From Porphyromonadaceae bacterium (GTDB lineage Bacteria; Bacteroidota; Bacteroidia; Bacteroidales; UBA12481): a stretch of DNA of 40,940 nucleotides. Where the stretch lies: the NCBI GenBank assembly GCA_007280905.1, contig QYQM01000037.1, positions 1-40,940 on the forward strand, given 5' to 3'. Of this stretch, positions 32,048 through 39,213 are shown in pieces. The translations under genes were made by a program, and so were the position numbers. Numbering within the stretch: position 1 is the first letter of the stretch; the number at the start of each line of letters is the position of its first letter. The notes below the pieces were generated by a model. It was not told where the DNA came from. It saw only the letters and a program-made list of their open reading frames with translations, and did not search any database.

Positions 32048-32338
32048 ATGGACATTCGCAAGGTTCGTAACCCAGAGCTGGCCCGGTTAACCGGCCAGAA
32101 AGCAATAAGCGCAGGTATGCGCCGGAGATTCCGGAACAGTTTCCTGGCAGCAAAGAAGCCAGACCCAACCTCTTCACTTCCTGTTTCCGGCAGTTTTGTC
32201 CCGTTTACAATCACCGGAGGACCCCAAGTGCATACCACCGACCAACGGATCGTGCTTCGCCTTCCCGATGGGATAGAGATTATCCTTACCGGTACCGGTT
32301 CCTTGTCCGCCGTGCAATCTATTTTATCAATACTGTAA
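32048..32338 (+). CDS. tnpA: inner IS66 TnpA
   Basis: A 96-residue accessory protein needed for IS66 transposition, of unknown mechanism. It begins MDIRKVRNPELARLTGQKAI and has the family's C-terminal VLRLPDGIEIILTGTGSLSAVQSIL block. Its stop is 3 bp ahead of the tnpB ATG (32342). The start lies 51 bp inside the left inverted repeat. No lesion seen. Confidence 0.85.
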   Translation: MDIRKVRNPELARLTGQKAISAGMRRRFRNSFLAAKKPDPTSSLPVSGSFVPFTITGGPQVHTTDQRIVLRLPDGIEIILTGTGSLSAVQSILSIL

Positions 32339-32341
32339 GCC

Positions 32342-32701
32342 ATGTTTTCACTGACGAGCAGTTTTTGCTATTATCTCTACCGTAATCCCACCGACATGCG
32401 TCTGGGAATGGACGGATTATGCGGGCTGGTCCGTGGGCAGTTGCGCCGAAGCCCCGGTTCCGGTGAAGTCTTCCTATTTATTAACAAGCCTCGTAACAAG
32501 GTTAAACTATTACGGTGGGAAGAGGGTGGCTTCATTTTGTATTATAAACGCCTGGAACAAGGCACCTTCGAACTTCCAACGTTCAGCGTTACAGCGACTG
32601 CATGTGTATTAGGCTGGGCCGAACTGGTCATGATTATTGAAGGTATTTCGATTCAGAAAATCCAACGCCGCAAACGATTCTCAAAATTCAGCAGTTGTTA
32701 A
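32342..32701 (+). CDS. tnpB: inner IS66 TnpB (PF05717)
   Basis: A 119-residue IS66 Orf2-like protein, required for transposition. Seen: YYLYRNPTDMRLGMDGLCGLV (the family's DMRxGxDGL motif), SGEVFLFINKPRNKVKLLRWEEGGFILYYKRLEQGTF, and the hydrophobic end LVMIIEGI. It lies 3 bp after tnpA, so it is co-translated, and 139 bp before tnpC. Complete. Confidence 0.94.
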   Translation: MFSLTSSFCYYLYRNPTDMRLGMDGLCGLVRGQLRRSPGSGEVFLFINKPRNKVKLLRWEEGGFILYYKRLEQGTFELPTFSVTATACVLGWAELVMIIEGISIQKIQRRKRFSKFSSC

Positions 32702-32840
32702 CAATAACTCAGGGAGCAATTCCTGAAACTCAATGATTATTAACAATTTGGTCATAACTCAGAAGGTATTGTTAATAGATAACCACTTGTAAATCTTATA
32801 ATTACCGGGCTAACTCAGTTGTTAACCGTACCTTTACGGT

Positions 32841-34412
32841 ATGATTTCAGCCAACGATCATACCGAGATGATTCAGGTACCCAAAAAGGTCTACCTGCAG
32901 CTTGTGCAAGAACACCAGGACATGACGGCCCGGTTACTGGTTCTTGAACAGCAGCTGGCCAAACTGCAACGAATGCATTTTGGGCGCAAGAGTGAACGAT
33001 TCACGGAAGAGACTTCCCCGCAAGATGCAATACCCACGGAGACTGCCACGAAAGAGGTTCCTCCGGAAGAAAAAGAGCTGATTGATTTCCTTGCTCCGGT
33101 CAAAAAGGGAAAAGCGGCCAAAAAGGGACACCCCCGGTCTCCGCTGTCCAAGGATATCCCCCGGGTGGAAGAAGTTGTTCTCCCACAGGAAGATGTCACT
33201 GGCTGGAAGATCATCGGCCAAGAGGTGACCCAGATTCTGGAACGGATTCCCGAACAAATTTTTGTAAGAAAGATCATTCGCTACAAGTACCTGAGTCCCG
33301 ATGGAACCCGTATTGTGATAGCCGATCTTCCAACCCTGCCCATTTACAGGGGCCACGTGGGGGCGGGTTTGCTGAGTGATCTGGTCGTTGGCAAATGGCA
33401 GGATCATATTCCCCTGCATCGGCAGGCCGCGATTTACCAACGGCAAGGAGTTACCATTCCAACATCTACCATTAACGGCTGGTTGACCTATACTGGTGAT
33501 GAATTGGAAGCCGTTTATAACTGCATGCTTAAAAAAGCTTTCGCCGGAGACTATATTCAAATGGACGAAACGGGCATGAACGTCATGACAGAAGAGCATC
33601 CCGGAAGCACCTTCAATGGAACGTTTTGGGCCATCCACGCTCCGCAGCAAGGAGTAGCTATGTTTAAATACGACATAAGTCACGGGGCTCAGGTCCCTAA
33701 AGATCTGCTGGAGAATTTTCACGGTACGGTTCAAAGCGATGGATTGAACGTGTATAAATTCCTGGATACTCCGCCATGGAATGAGCGAATCACAACACTG
33801 GGTTGCTGGGCACATTGTCGTCGTCATATAGAAAATGCCTTAAAAAATGAACCGCTGAAGGTGCCTGAAATACTAAAGGCCATACAAAAATTGTATCAGG
33901 TGGAGCGGATTGCACGAGGAAAGAACTTCTCCCCGGAGCAAACCCGGGAACTCCGCCAACGGTTTTCTGTTCGCGTCCTGGACCAGCTTTTCACCTGCCT
34001 TAAAAATGAAAAAGATCATCTGGAAGCACCCGCCAGTAATTATGGCAAAGCAATCAATTATGCCATGAATAACCGGGCTCGGCTCACTCGCTACGCGGAA
34101 AACGGGAACTGGAATATCGATAACAATCCCATCGAGAACACGATTCGCGGAGTGGCTATGGGAAGGAATAATTTCCTGTTTACCGGAAATCATGAAGCCG
34201 CCCAACGGTCGGCCATGATGTACACTTTTATGGCTACTTGCAAAATTCATGGGGTCAATCCTCAGAAATGGATGGAGTGGGTGCTGACCAAACTCCCCGG
34301 CTGCAAAATGAGTGAAATCGACTCGCTGCTGCCGGCCAGCTACAAAGCTGCCCTGGCTGAAGGGCCACCGGGATCAGATCAACCAACCGGATGGGTTTCA
34401 ACTTCAGCATAA
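32841..34412 (+). CDS. tnpC: inner IS66 transposase (DDE_Tnp_IS66)
   Basis: The 523-residue transposase. The N-terminus has a leucine-zipper-like helix (LQLVQEHQDMTARLLVLEQQLAKLQRMHFGRKSERF). A central domain includes LSDLVVGKWQDHIPLHRQAAIYQRQG. The catalytic core has the first Asp in IQMDETGMNV, the second in VQSDGLNVY, and the Glu in NIDNNPIENTIRGVAMGRNNFLF. The C-terminus matches (RSAMMYTFMATCKIHGVNP). The frame is full length, so this copy may still be active. It lies well inside the right inverted repeat at 34463. Confidence 0.96.
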   Translation: MISANDHTEMIQVPKKVYLQLVQEHQDMTARLLVLEQQLAKLQRMHFGRKSERFTEETSPQDAIPTETATKEVPPEEKELIDFLAPVKKGKAAKKGHPRSPLSKDIPRVEEVVLPQEDVTGWKIIGQEVTQILERIPEQIFVRKIIRYKYLSPDGTRIVIADLPTLPIYRGHVGAGLLSDLVVGKWQDHIPLHRQAAIYQRQGVTIPTSTINGWLTYTGDELEAVYNCMLKKAFAGDYIQMDETGMNVMTEEHPGSTFNGTFWAIHAPQQGVAMFKYDISHGAQVPKDLLENFHGTVQSDGLNVYKFLDTPPWNERITTLGCWAHCRRHIENALKNEPLKVPEILKAIQKLYQVERIARGKNFSPEQTRELRQRFSVRVLDQLFTCLKNEKDHLEAPASNYGKAINYAMNNRARLTRYAENGNWNIDNNPIENTIRGVAMGRNNFLFTGNHEAAQRSAMMYTFMATCKIHGVNPQKWMEWVLTKLPGCKMSEIDSLLPASYKAALAEGPPGSDQPTGWVSTSA

Positions 34413-34484
34413 ACGGATCGGGTTAACCAGGCAATGTAAACTATCTGCCAAACTTGGCCTACATGTACCAGACCGAGAGCTTAC

Positions 34485-34526
34485 GTTGATTTAGCCGAAT
34501 TAATCCTGTCCTGTAATACCCGGTAA
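34485..34526 (+). pseudogene. tnpA: outer IS66 tnpA, 3' fragment
   Basis: Starting in the right copy of the duplication, the frame reads VDLAELILSCNTR and TAA at 34524-34526. It completes the tnpA interrupted at 31967. It is followed 4 bp later by the outer tnpB. Confidence 0.85.
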
Positions 34527-34530
34527 TACC

Positions 34531-34890
34531 ATGTTTGCACTGACCTCATCCATGATTTATTACCTCTGTCCGCAAGATGTGGACATGCGCAAGGGGATTT
34601 ATTCCTTATACCAGTTAGTCAAGTCCGATATGGGGCGAAACCCCTTGTCCGGAGAAGTTTTCCTGTTTTTAGGCAAGAACCGGGGGATGATAAAAATTCT
34701 GCACTGGCAAAAAGATGGATTTATCCTTTATACCAAGAAACTCGAGCGAGGCACTTTTGAAGTACCTCATTATAAGCCCGATAGCGGTCAATATGAGATG
34801 AAATGGGCAACTTTCGTTTTGATCATGGAGGGCGTCCGGCTTCGGTCCGTACAGTACCGCCAGCGGTTCGTAATGCAGTCAACCATCTGA
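34531..34890 (+). CDS. tnpB: outer IS66 TnpB (PF05717)
   Basis: A 119-residue Orf2-like protein beginning MFALTSSMIYYLCPQDVDMR, with GIYSLYQLV, GEVFLFLGKNRGMIKILHWQKDGFILYTKKLERGTFEVP and LIMEGVRLR. It is clearly homologous to but different from the inner TnpB, so the two IS66 elements are distinct species and not copies of each other. Complete. Confidence 0.93.
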   Translation: MFALTSSMIYYLCPQDVDMRKGIYSLYQLVKSDMGRNPLSGEVFLFLGKNRGMIKILHWQKDGFILYTKKLERGTFEVPHYKPDSGQYEMKWATFVLIMEGVRLRSVQYRQRFVMQSTI

Positions 34891-34963
34891 TACATAATAT
34901 TATATATATTATATTTATCTGATTTTTCTTGGTCATCCCGATTGTTATGGGTATCTTCATACC

Positions 34964-36520
34964 GTGAGTAACAAACGGATTATAGCATTATTAGAAGATC
35001 AGTTAAGGTTTTCTGCCGAAAGAGAAAAGTCTTTATTGGAGCAACTCCATCAGCAATCGATCTGGATCGAAGAGCTTACCGCCTCCATCCGTTCCCTGGA
35101 AGAAGCCCTTTTGCTCAAGAATGGCAGTATCCAGTCCCTTGCAGGCAAGAACCGCGGGCTTGGCAAACTTCTATCAAACAAATCAGAAAAAATTACGGTT
35201 GTAAGCACTTGCGGGGAAGTACCGGTACTGAAGGAAACTGCGGTGGTCAATCTCAAAGAGAGGGGCAACAACAATGCCAAACGCAAGGAGTTTTTCGATA
35301 TAGAGACTATCATTGAAGAGGTTTATCCCAATGATCCGGGTTTTGACTTGCAAAAATCCAGGATGATCGGTTACGTGGATTCTATCCTCTATGAGTGCAT
35401 ACCTGCCAAGTTTATCAAACGGATCTTCAGGCAGCATAACTGCCTGTTGGATGGAAAAATATACTCCGCTAAAGCTCCCAGGACACCCCTGCTCAATTCC
35501 AACTATGATGGTTCCTTTATTGCCGGCATGTTACAACTGCGGTACATTTACTCCATGCCCATTGAGCGAATCGTTAAATACTTCGCTGAGCATGGGTTTG
35601 AAATAAACAAATCAACGGCACACGGACTGATCAAGAAATCGGCCTGGATGATGGAGCGTCTGGATCAGGTCTTAAAGAAGACGATCCTGGAGGATGACTA
35701 CCTTTCCATGGATGAGAGTTATTATACCATCCTGACCAAAGAGAAAAACCTTAAGGGTAAAGGTGTTCGCAAAGGGTATATCTGGGCTGCCCTGGCCAAT
35801 AGCACGAAACTGGTCCAGTTCTTTTATGAAAACGGTTCCCGATCACGCGAAGTATTGACCAACTATATCGGGGAACAATACGTAGGGGCCATTCAATCCG
35901 ACGGGCTTGCCAACTATAAGATTTTAGAAACCGGTACTTACCCCGATGCGATACGGTTAGCCTGCTTTCAACACTGCAAGCGCGGGTTCCTGGATATCGA
36001 AGGGGATAAAGATGCAATAGAGATTGTGGATATCATCAATAGTCTCTACCGTAAAGAACATGAGATAGGGAAAGACTGGAAGCCCAATAAAATCCTCAAA
36101 CACCGGCAAGAATATGCTCCCCCTATATTGGCAAGCCTCAAAATAAAGCTGCTAAAGGTACAAGCCGATCCGCAAACGCTGCCCGAGAGTCCGCTCGCTA
36201 AGGCCGTCAAATATACATTGGGGGAATATAGTGCCCTGTGCAATTACATCCTCCGGCACGACTACAATCTGGATAATAATGCAATCGAACGGCTCATGCG
36301 TTACATCTCCCTGAGCCGGAGGAACTCCCTGTTTTGCGGGAGCCATGCCGGAGCTGAAAGAACGGCCCTGATTTATTCGCTGGCTTGCTCCTGCAGGCTC
36401 AACGGAATAAACACCTTCGAATACTTTGCAGATATATTAAACAAGCTGGCCTATATCAGCCCCAATGCTCCTGATGAAGTTTATCAGGAGTTGCTACCCC
36501 ATAATTGGTCTAAAAATTAA
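34964..36520 (+). CDS. tnpC: outer IS66 transposase (DDE_Tnp_IS66)
   Basis: A 518-residue transposase starting at a GTG (MSNKRIIALLEDQLRFSAER). The N-terminal part is coiled-coil-like. The catalytic signatures are DDYLSMDESYYTIL (first Asp), AIQSDGLANYK (second), and NLDNNAIERLMRYISLSRRNSLF (Glu). The end GINTFEYFADILNKL is typical. The frame is complete, so this protein could act on its own ends, but the element's tnpA is disrupted and the inner insertion has doubled its length. Confidence 0.94.
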   Translation: MSNKRIIALLEDQLRFSAEREKSLLEQLHQQSIWIEELTASIRSLEEALLLKNGSIQSLAGKNRGLGKLLSNKSEKITVVSTCGEVPVLKETAVVNLKERGNNNAKRKEFFDIETIIEEVYPNDPGFDLQKSRMIGYVDSILYECIPAKFIKRIFRQHNCLLDGKIYSAKAPRTPLLNSNYDGSFIAGMLQLRYIYSMPIERIVKYFAEHGFEINKSTAHGLIKKSAWMMERLDQVLKKTILEDDYLSMDESYYTILTKEKNLKGKGVRKGYIWAALANSTKLVQFFYENGSRSREVLTNYIGEQYVGAIQSDGLANYKILETGTYPDAIRLACFQHCKRGFLDIEGDKDAIEIVDIINSLYRKEHEIGKDWKPNKILKHRQEYAPPILASLKIKLLKVQADPQTLPESPLAKAVKYTLGEYSALCNYILRHDYNLDNNAIERLMRYISLSRRNSLFCGSHAGAERTALIYSLACSCRLNGINTFEYFADILNKLAYISPNAPDEVYQELLPHNWSKN

Positions 36521-36576
36521 ATCGACAACCCGGTCGAAGGAAAAATCCTATCCATGGGTATCGCGGAGACGCTTAC

Positions 36577-36621
36577 GCGGGTTCTGCATTTTTTAAACAG
36601 AAATTGTTCAATCGTTTTCAT
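36577..36621 (-). pseudogene. IS1595-type transposase, 5' fragment
   Basis: On the minus strand the ATG at 36621 gives MKTIEQFLFKKCRTR. The last eight bases (36584-36577) are the target duplication, after which the frame continues without shift at 31523. The MKTIEQF start is typical of ISXO2-like transposases, but the zinc-ribbon residues expected after it are missing. The stretch from 36622 to 36890 has no gene. It contains small AT-rich palindromes (TTAATATTAATATTAA at 36830, AACGTAA/TTACGTT at 36780-36798). Confidence 0.8.
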
Positions 36622-36915
36622 CCAAAAAAATGAGAAGTGTATTTGCAATTTCTACAGGTAATGCCCTCTTATTGAAGTTGTTTCCGAAAAGAATTCTTGC
36701 AAGATTGTTCTTCGGAGTACAGTTTGAAAAAATCTATCAGCTTCATATTTGTAATTTTGAATAGAAGCTACTGCCGCGGAACGTAACCTATTTACGTTTT
36801 GGTACACGACCACTGATGATCATATAGTGTTAATATTAATATTAAATGTATATTTCGTTAAACTAATTTACTAAATTCATTTACTCATTCGTGGGCATTT
36901 TGTTTGAAATCATAG

Positions 36916-36950
36916 GGCTTCCGCCTTGCCGCCGGGAGCCTTTTTCTTTG
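36916..36950 (+). terminator. hairpin with T-run upstream of the packaging genes
   Basis: GGCTTCCGCC (36916-36925) pairs with GCCGGGAGCC (36931-40), with one G-T pair and one mismatch, around a TTGCC loop. It is followed by TTTTTCTTTG. It looks like a rho-independent terminator or attenuator about 75 bp before the first packaging-module gene. Confidence 0.65.
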
Positions 36951-37022
36951 TCCTTTTTCGTGTTTTCATCAAGGGTTACATTCGTACTTCGTGCGAATAG
37001 CAACACGAATAAAACTCATTCC

Positions 37023-37829
37023 ATGATGAATCAACAGCACATCGATGAAATTAACGCCTGGCTTAATTCCGACCGGGTATACCAAACCGGAGTCAAGCTA
37101 TTTGACCAGCACTCGAAAAACAAAACCCTAAAAAACCTTTTCCCACGTAAGGAAATACGGTACGCCGGTAAACTAGCCTACGAATTAGGGAAAATTGCCG
37201 GCATTGCTCCAACAGTCGATAAAGTCGAGGGCCGGGAACTGAAGCCCTCCGGATTAAAACCGGATACCACAATTCGTGACGATTACGAACCATTGATCGC
37301 CGATGATTCGGACCAGCCTCCGATTATCCGCCGGATCATAGCGGAATTCAGTGCAGTGTATAAAAACCGGTCAACCGCCCACAACTCATTGAAAGGGATA
37401 CCACCGGATAACCGCGCGGAAAATGTTGCCATGCGCCAGGTTATCGTTGAGAAAATGGCCGGTTATTCCTCCCGGATGGAAGAATTACATGCTGCCCATC
37501 AGGACTGGTTAAACAAAAATATCCTGCCCGAAGAAAATTTGATTTACCCACCCAAACCACCAAAAGTGCCAAAGGTCGGGATCCTGCCACTAGAGGAACT
37601 CTCCAGGCAGCGTCTGAACTTGCAGAAATCCTTAAGCCGTGACAATAACCTGTTATACTTCGGAACTCCAACCAAGCAGCCCATGGTAAGTGAAATGCGG
37701 CCCGGGCCGAAACGCAACGAACTCTTGAAGAGGATCAAGGAGAAAAAAGCTGAGATCGAGAACCTAATAACCAAGATCGATGGTCTTAATCAGAGCCTCG
37801 GAACTCCGGCCGGCAGTATCCAGGAGTAA
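37023..37829 (+). CDS. phage-type hypothetical protein
   Basis: A 268-residue protein from the ATG at 37023 (MMNQQHIDEINAWLNSDRVYQ). The frame is open upstream to 36891, but that part spans the hairpin and does not look coding. Mostly helical and charged: FDQHSKNKTLKNLFPRKE, RRIIAEFSAVYKNRSTAHNSLKGIPPDNRAENVAMRQVIVEKMAGYSSRMEEL. A C-terminal coiled coil runs RKNELLKRIKEKKAEIENLITKIDGLNQ-like. No family recognised. It heads the packaging operon that runs to the large terminase. Confidence 0.7.
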   Translation: MMNQQHIDEINAWLNSDRVYQTGVKLFDQHSKNKTLKNLFPRKEIRYAGKLAYELGKIAGIAPTVDKVEGRELKPSGLKPDTTIRDDYEPLIADDSDQPPIIRRIIAEFSAVYKNRSTAHNSLKGIPPDNRAENVAMRQVIVEKMAGYSSRMEELHAAHQDWLNKNILPEENLIYPPKPPKVPKVGILPLEELSRQRLNLQKSLSRDNNLLYFGTPTKQPMVSEMRPGPKRNELLKRIKEKKAEIENLITKIDGLNQSLGTPAGSIQE

Positions 37830-37845
37830 AGCCAATCAGGATGCC

Positions 37846-38379
37846 ATGGTACCGGCAGCCCTGATGGAGATTCCTTCAGACACGAATCCCGACCTGGTGG
37901 AATTCGTGCCGGGAGTTCTGACAAAATCCATCGGCCTACTTATCCCCGGCATGCAAAAGCACTATTACTCGGATGGCAATTTCAACCTCATCCGGCTGAT
38001 CTTCCATATCCTTAAGCAAACAGGACCCGCCCACGTGTTCATGACAACATATTCGATCTCGCAGCAATCGCTTGAAAAGGTGCAAAGTGCCATCAATAAG
38101 GGAGAAATGCTTTCCGTCCGGTTCCTGATCGATAACCGAGTAAAAGTCATGAGTCCCATTCCTTTTCAAATGCTTCGGCAGAGTTTTGTATACCGATGTG
38201 TTTCCCTTCATGCCAAAGTGGCCCTGATCGAAAACGATGAGTGGAAAATCTCTATCGTGACCTCGCAAAACGCTACAGATAATCCGAAGCTCGAGCGAGG
38301 GGTCATATTCACCGATGACCTTATTTTCAACTTTGATAAAACCCACCTGGAGAATGTTTTTAACCGAGGAACAGACTAA
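37846..38379 (+). CDS. phospholipase D-like domain protein
   Basis: A 177-residue protein from the ATG at 37846 (MVPAALMEIPSDTNPDL). The motif SLHAKVALIENDEWKISIVTSQNATDNPKLERGVIF near the C-terminus is a single HxK(x)4-5(D/E)...SxN...E pattern of the PLD superfamily, preceded by FLIDNRVKV and HVFMTTYSISQQSLEKVQ. One HxK motif implies a dimeric enzyme or a catalytically idle relative. A PLD-like gene just ahead of the terminase genes is unusual to me but its position in the operon (overlapping its downstream neighbour) suggests a packaging or DNA-end function. That is inference. Confidence 0.72.
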   Translation: MVPAALMEIPSDTNPDLVEFVPGVLTKSIGLLIPGMQKHYYSDGNFNLIRLIFHILKQTGPAHVFMTTYSISQQSLEKVQSAINKGEMLSVRFLIDNRVKVMSPIPFQMLRQSFVYRCVSLHAKVALIENDEWKISIVTSQNATDNPKLERGVIFTDDLIFNFDKTHLENVFNRGTD

Positions 38380-38632
38380 GGAAATCGAGTCCATGGCAGA
38401 ACTCTTTTTCAGCCTGGACCAGATCGCTGCCAACGCCGAAATTGATCCGGAGGATTTTCGTGACGAAGTGCAATCCAAAACCGGCCCGGCTTATGTTGCC
38501 TATATAACCGGTTGGTTAAAAGGTGAAATTCCTCTACGTAAATCCATAGCCGAAGCCGCGGCCAATGGATCAAACCCTGCTCAGCAGATGATGATTACTA
38601 TGATTCAGAACGCAGAAATTGACCGCCAATGA
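38354..38632 (+). CDS. small phage protein, candidate small terminase subunit
   Basis: A 92-residue protein from the ATG at 38354, overlapping the preceding gene by 26 bases. It reads MFLTEEQTKEIESMAELFFS, then LDQIAANAEIDPEDFRDEVQ. This is a helix-turn-helix-like segment at about residues 20-45 as in small terminase DNA-binding heads. The end contains LRKSIAEAAANGSNPAQQMMITMIQNAE. It ends by ATGA overlap with the next gene. Either this or the next protein could be the small terminase. Confidence 0.6.
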   Translation: MFLTEEQTKEIESMAELFFSLDQIAANAEIDPEDFRDEVQSKTGPAYVAYITGWLKGEIPLRKSIAEAAANGSNPAQQMMITMIQNAEIDRQ

Positions 38633-39213
38633 GTAATTCTGCCCTCGCTCTCGAAAACCAATCCTGGGAACTGGTTAAAACCGCGATCATCGACCCTGAA
38701 AATTCCATGCTGACAGAGGAGCAAACAGCACTCCTTTGCCGGGTAACCTCGTTGGCCAGGGTTGTGGACCGGCACCCACTCGGAAAAGCTGCCCTGGCAA
38801 TTCACCGGTCAAAATATCCTGAAATATCCCGCAGGACTGCCTGCCGGGACCTTCAAATGGCGATGGAACTGAACGTCACCTACATTACGTTCAATTATGA
38901 ATTCTGGCACAACTGGGTGATCAATACTCTGGTTGAACAAATTGAAGCAGCAAAGGCCCGTGGTGATCTGAAAGCCTGGGCAGCTGGTGCCGGCAACCTC
39001 ATTAAAGCCATCGGTGAAAAGGTAGTCGAAGAAAAAGATCCCCGCCTGGTCGAGAAACATACATTCCTGATCCAGATCAACCACCACGGCAGTATTCGAA
39101 ACCTCGATACCAGGGCAATCAATGACATACCACCCGAAGAACTAAAGGCCATCAGCGATGCCATCTATACCGAAATCACGGAGGAAGATGCAGAGGAAAT
39201 GTTTAAAACTTGA
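38629..39213 (+). CDS. phage packaging-module protein
   Basis: A 194-residue protein starting in an ATGA overlap. A possible helix-turn-helix is YPEISRRTACRDLQMAMEL (about residues 63-81), followed by a helical region EQIEAAKARGDLKAWAAGAGNLIKAIGEKVVEEKDPRLVEKH and an acidic end. Its place directly before the large terminase suits a terminase partner. No family named. Its stop TGA shares bases with the next gene's ATG. Confidence 0.65.
   Translation: MSNSALALENQSWELVKTAIIDPENSMLTEEQTALLCRVTSLARVVDRHPLGKAALAIHRSKYPEISRRTACRDLQMAMELNVTYITFNYEFWHNWVINTLVEQIEAAKARGDLKAWAAGAGNLIKAIGEKVVEEKDPRLVEKHTFLIQINHHGSIRNLDTRAINDIPPEELKAISDAIYTEITEEDAEEMFKT

Larger units (their letters stand above)
31976..34484 (+). 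mobile_element. inner IS66-family element
   Basis: 2509 bp bounded by perfect 22-bp inverted repeats: 31976-31997, beginning GTAAGCTCTCGGTC, and 34463-34484, ending GACCGAGAGCTTAC. An 8-bp target duplication GTTGATTT flanks it. It carries complete tnpA, tnpB and tnpC with no visible lesion, so it may be active and is the youngest layer. The internal gap 32702-32840 has three AACTCAG words at 32705, 32756 and 32812. Confidence 0.96.
31532..36576 (+). mobile_element. outer IS66-family element (carrying a second IS66 inside)
   Basis: The element is bounded by the perfect 20-bp inverted repeats GTAAGCGTCTCCGCGATACC (31532-31551) and its complement (36557-36576), with an 8-bp target duplication. 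GTAAG ends and 8-bp duplications are IS66 hallmarks. Total length is 5045 bp. Removing the inner element and one duplication copy leaves about 2528 bp, a normal IS66 size with tnpA, tnpB and tnpC. It landed in the IS1595-type transposase gene. Confidence 0.96.

Noticed and set aside
32934-33827. 297-codon open frame opposite the inner IS66 transposase
   Set aside because: The plus strand carries the complete DDE_Tnp_IS66 protein here. The antisense frame is a shadow.
36891-37022. Upstream extension of the packaging gene at 37023
   Set aside because: The added codons run through a terminator-like hairpin and T-run and do not read like a protein start.
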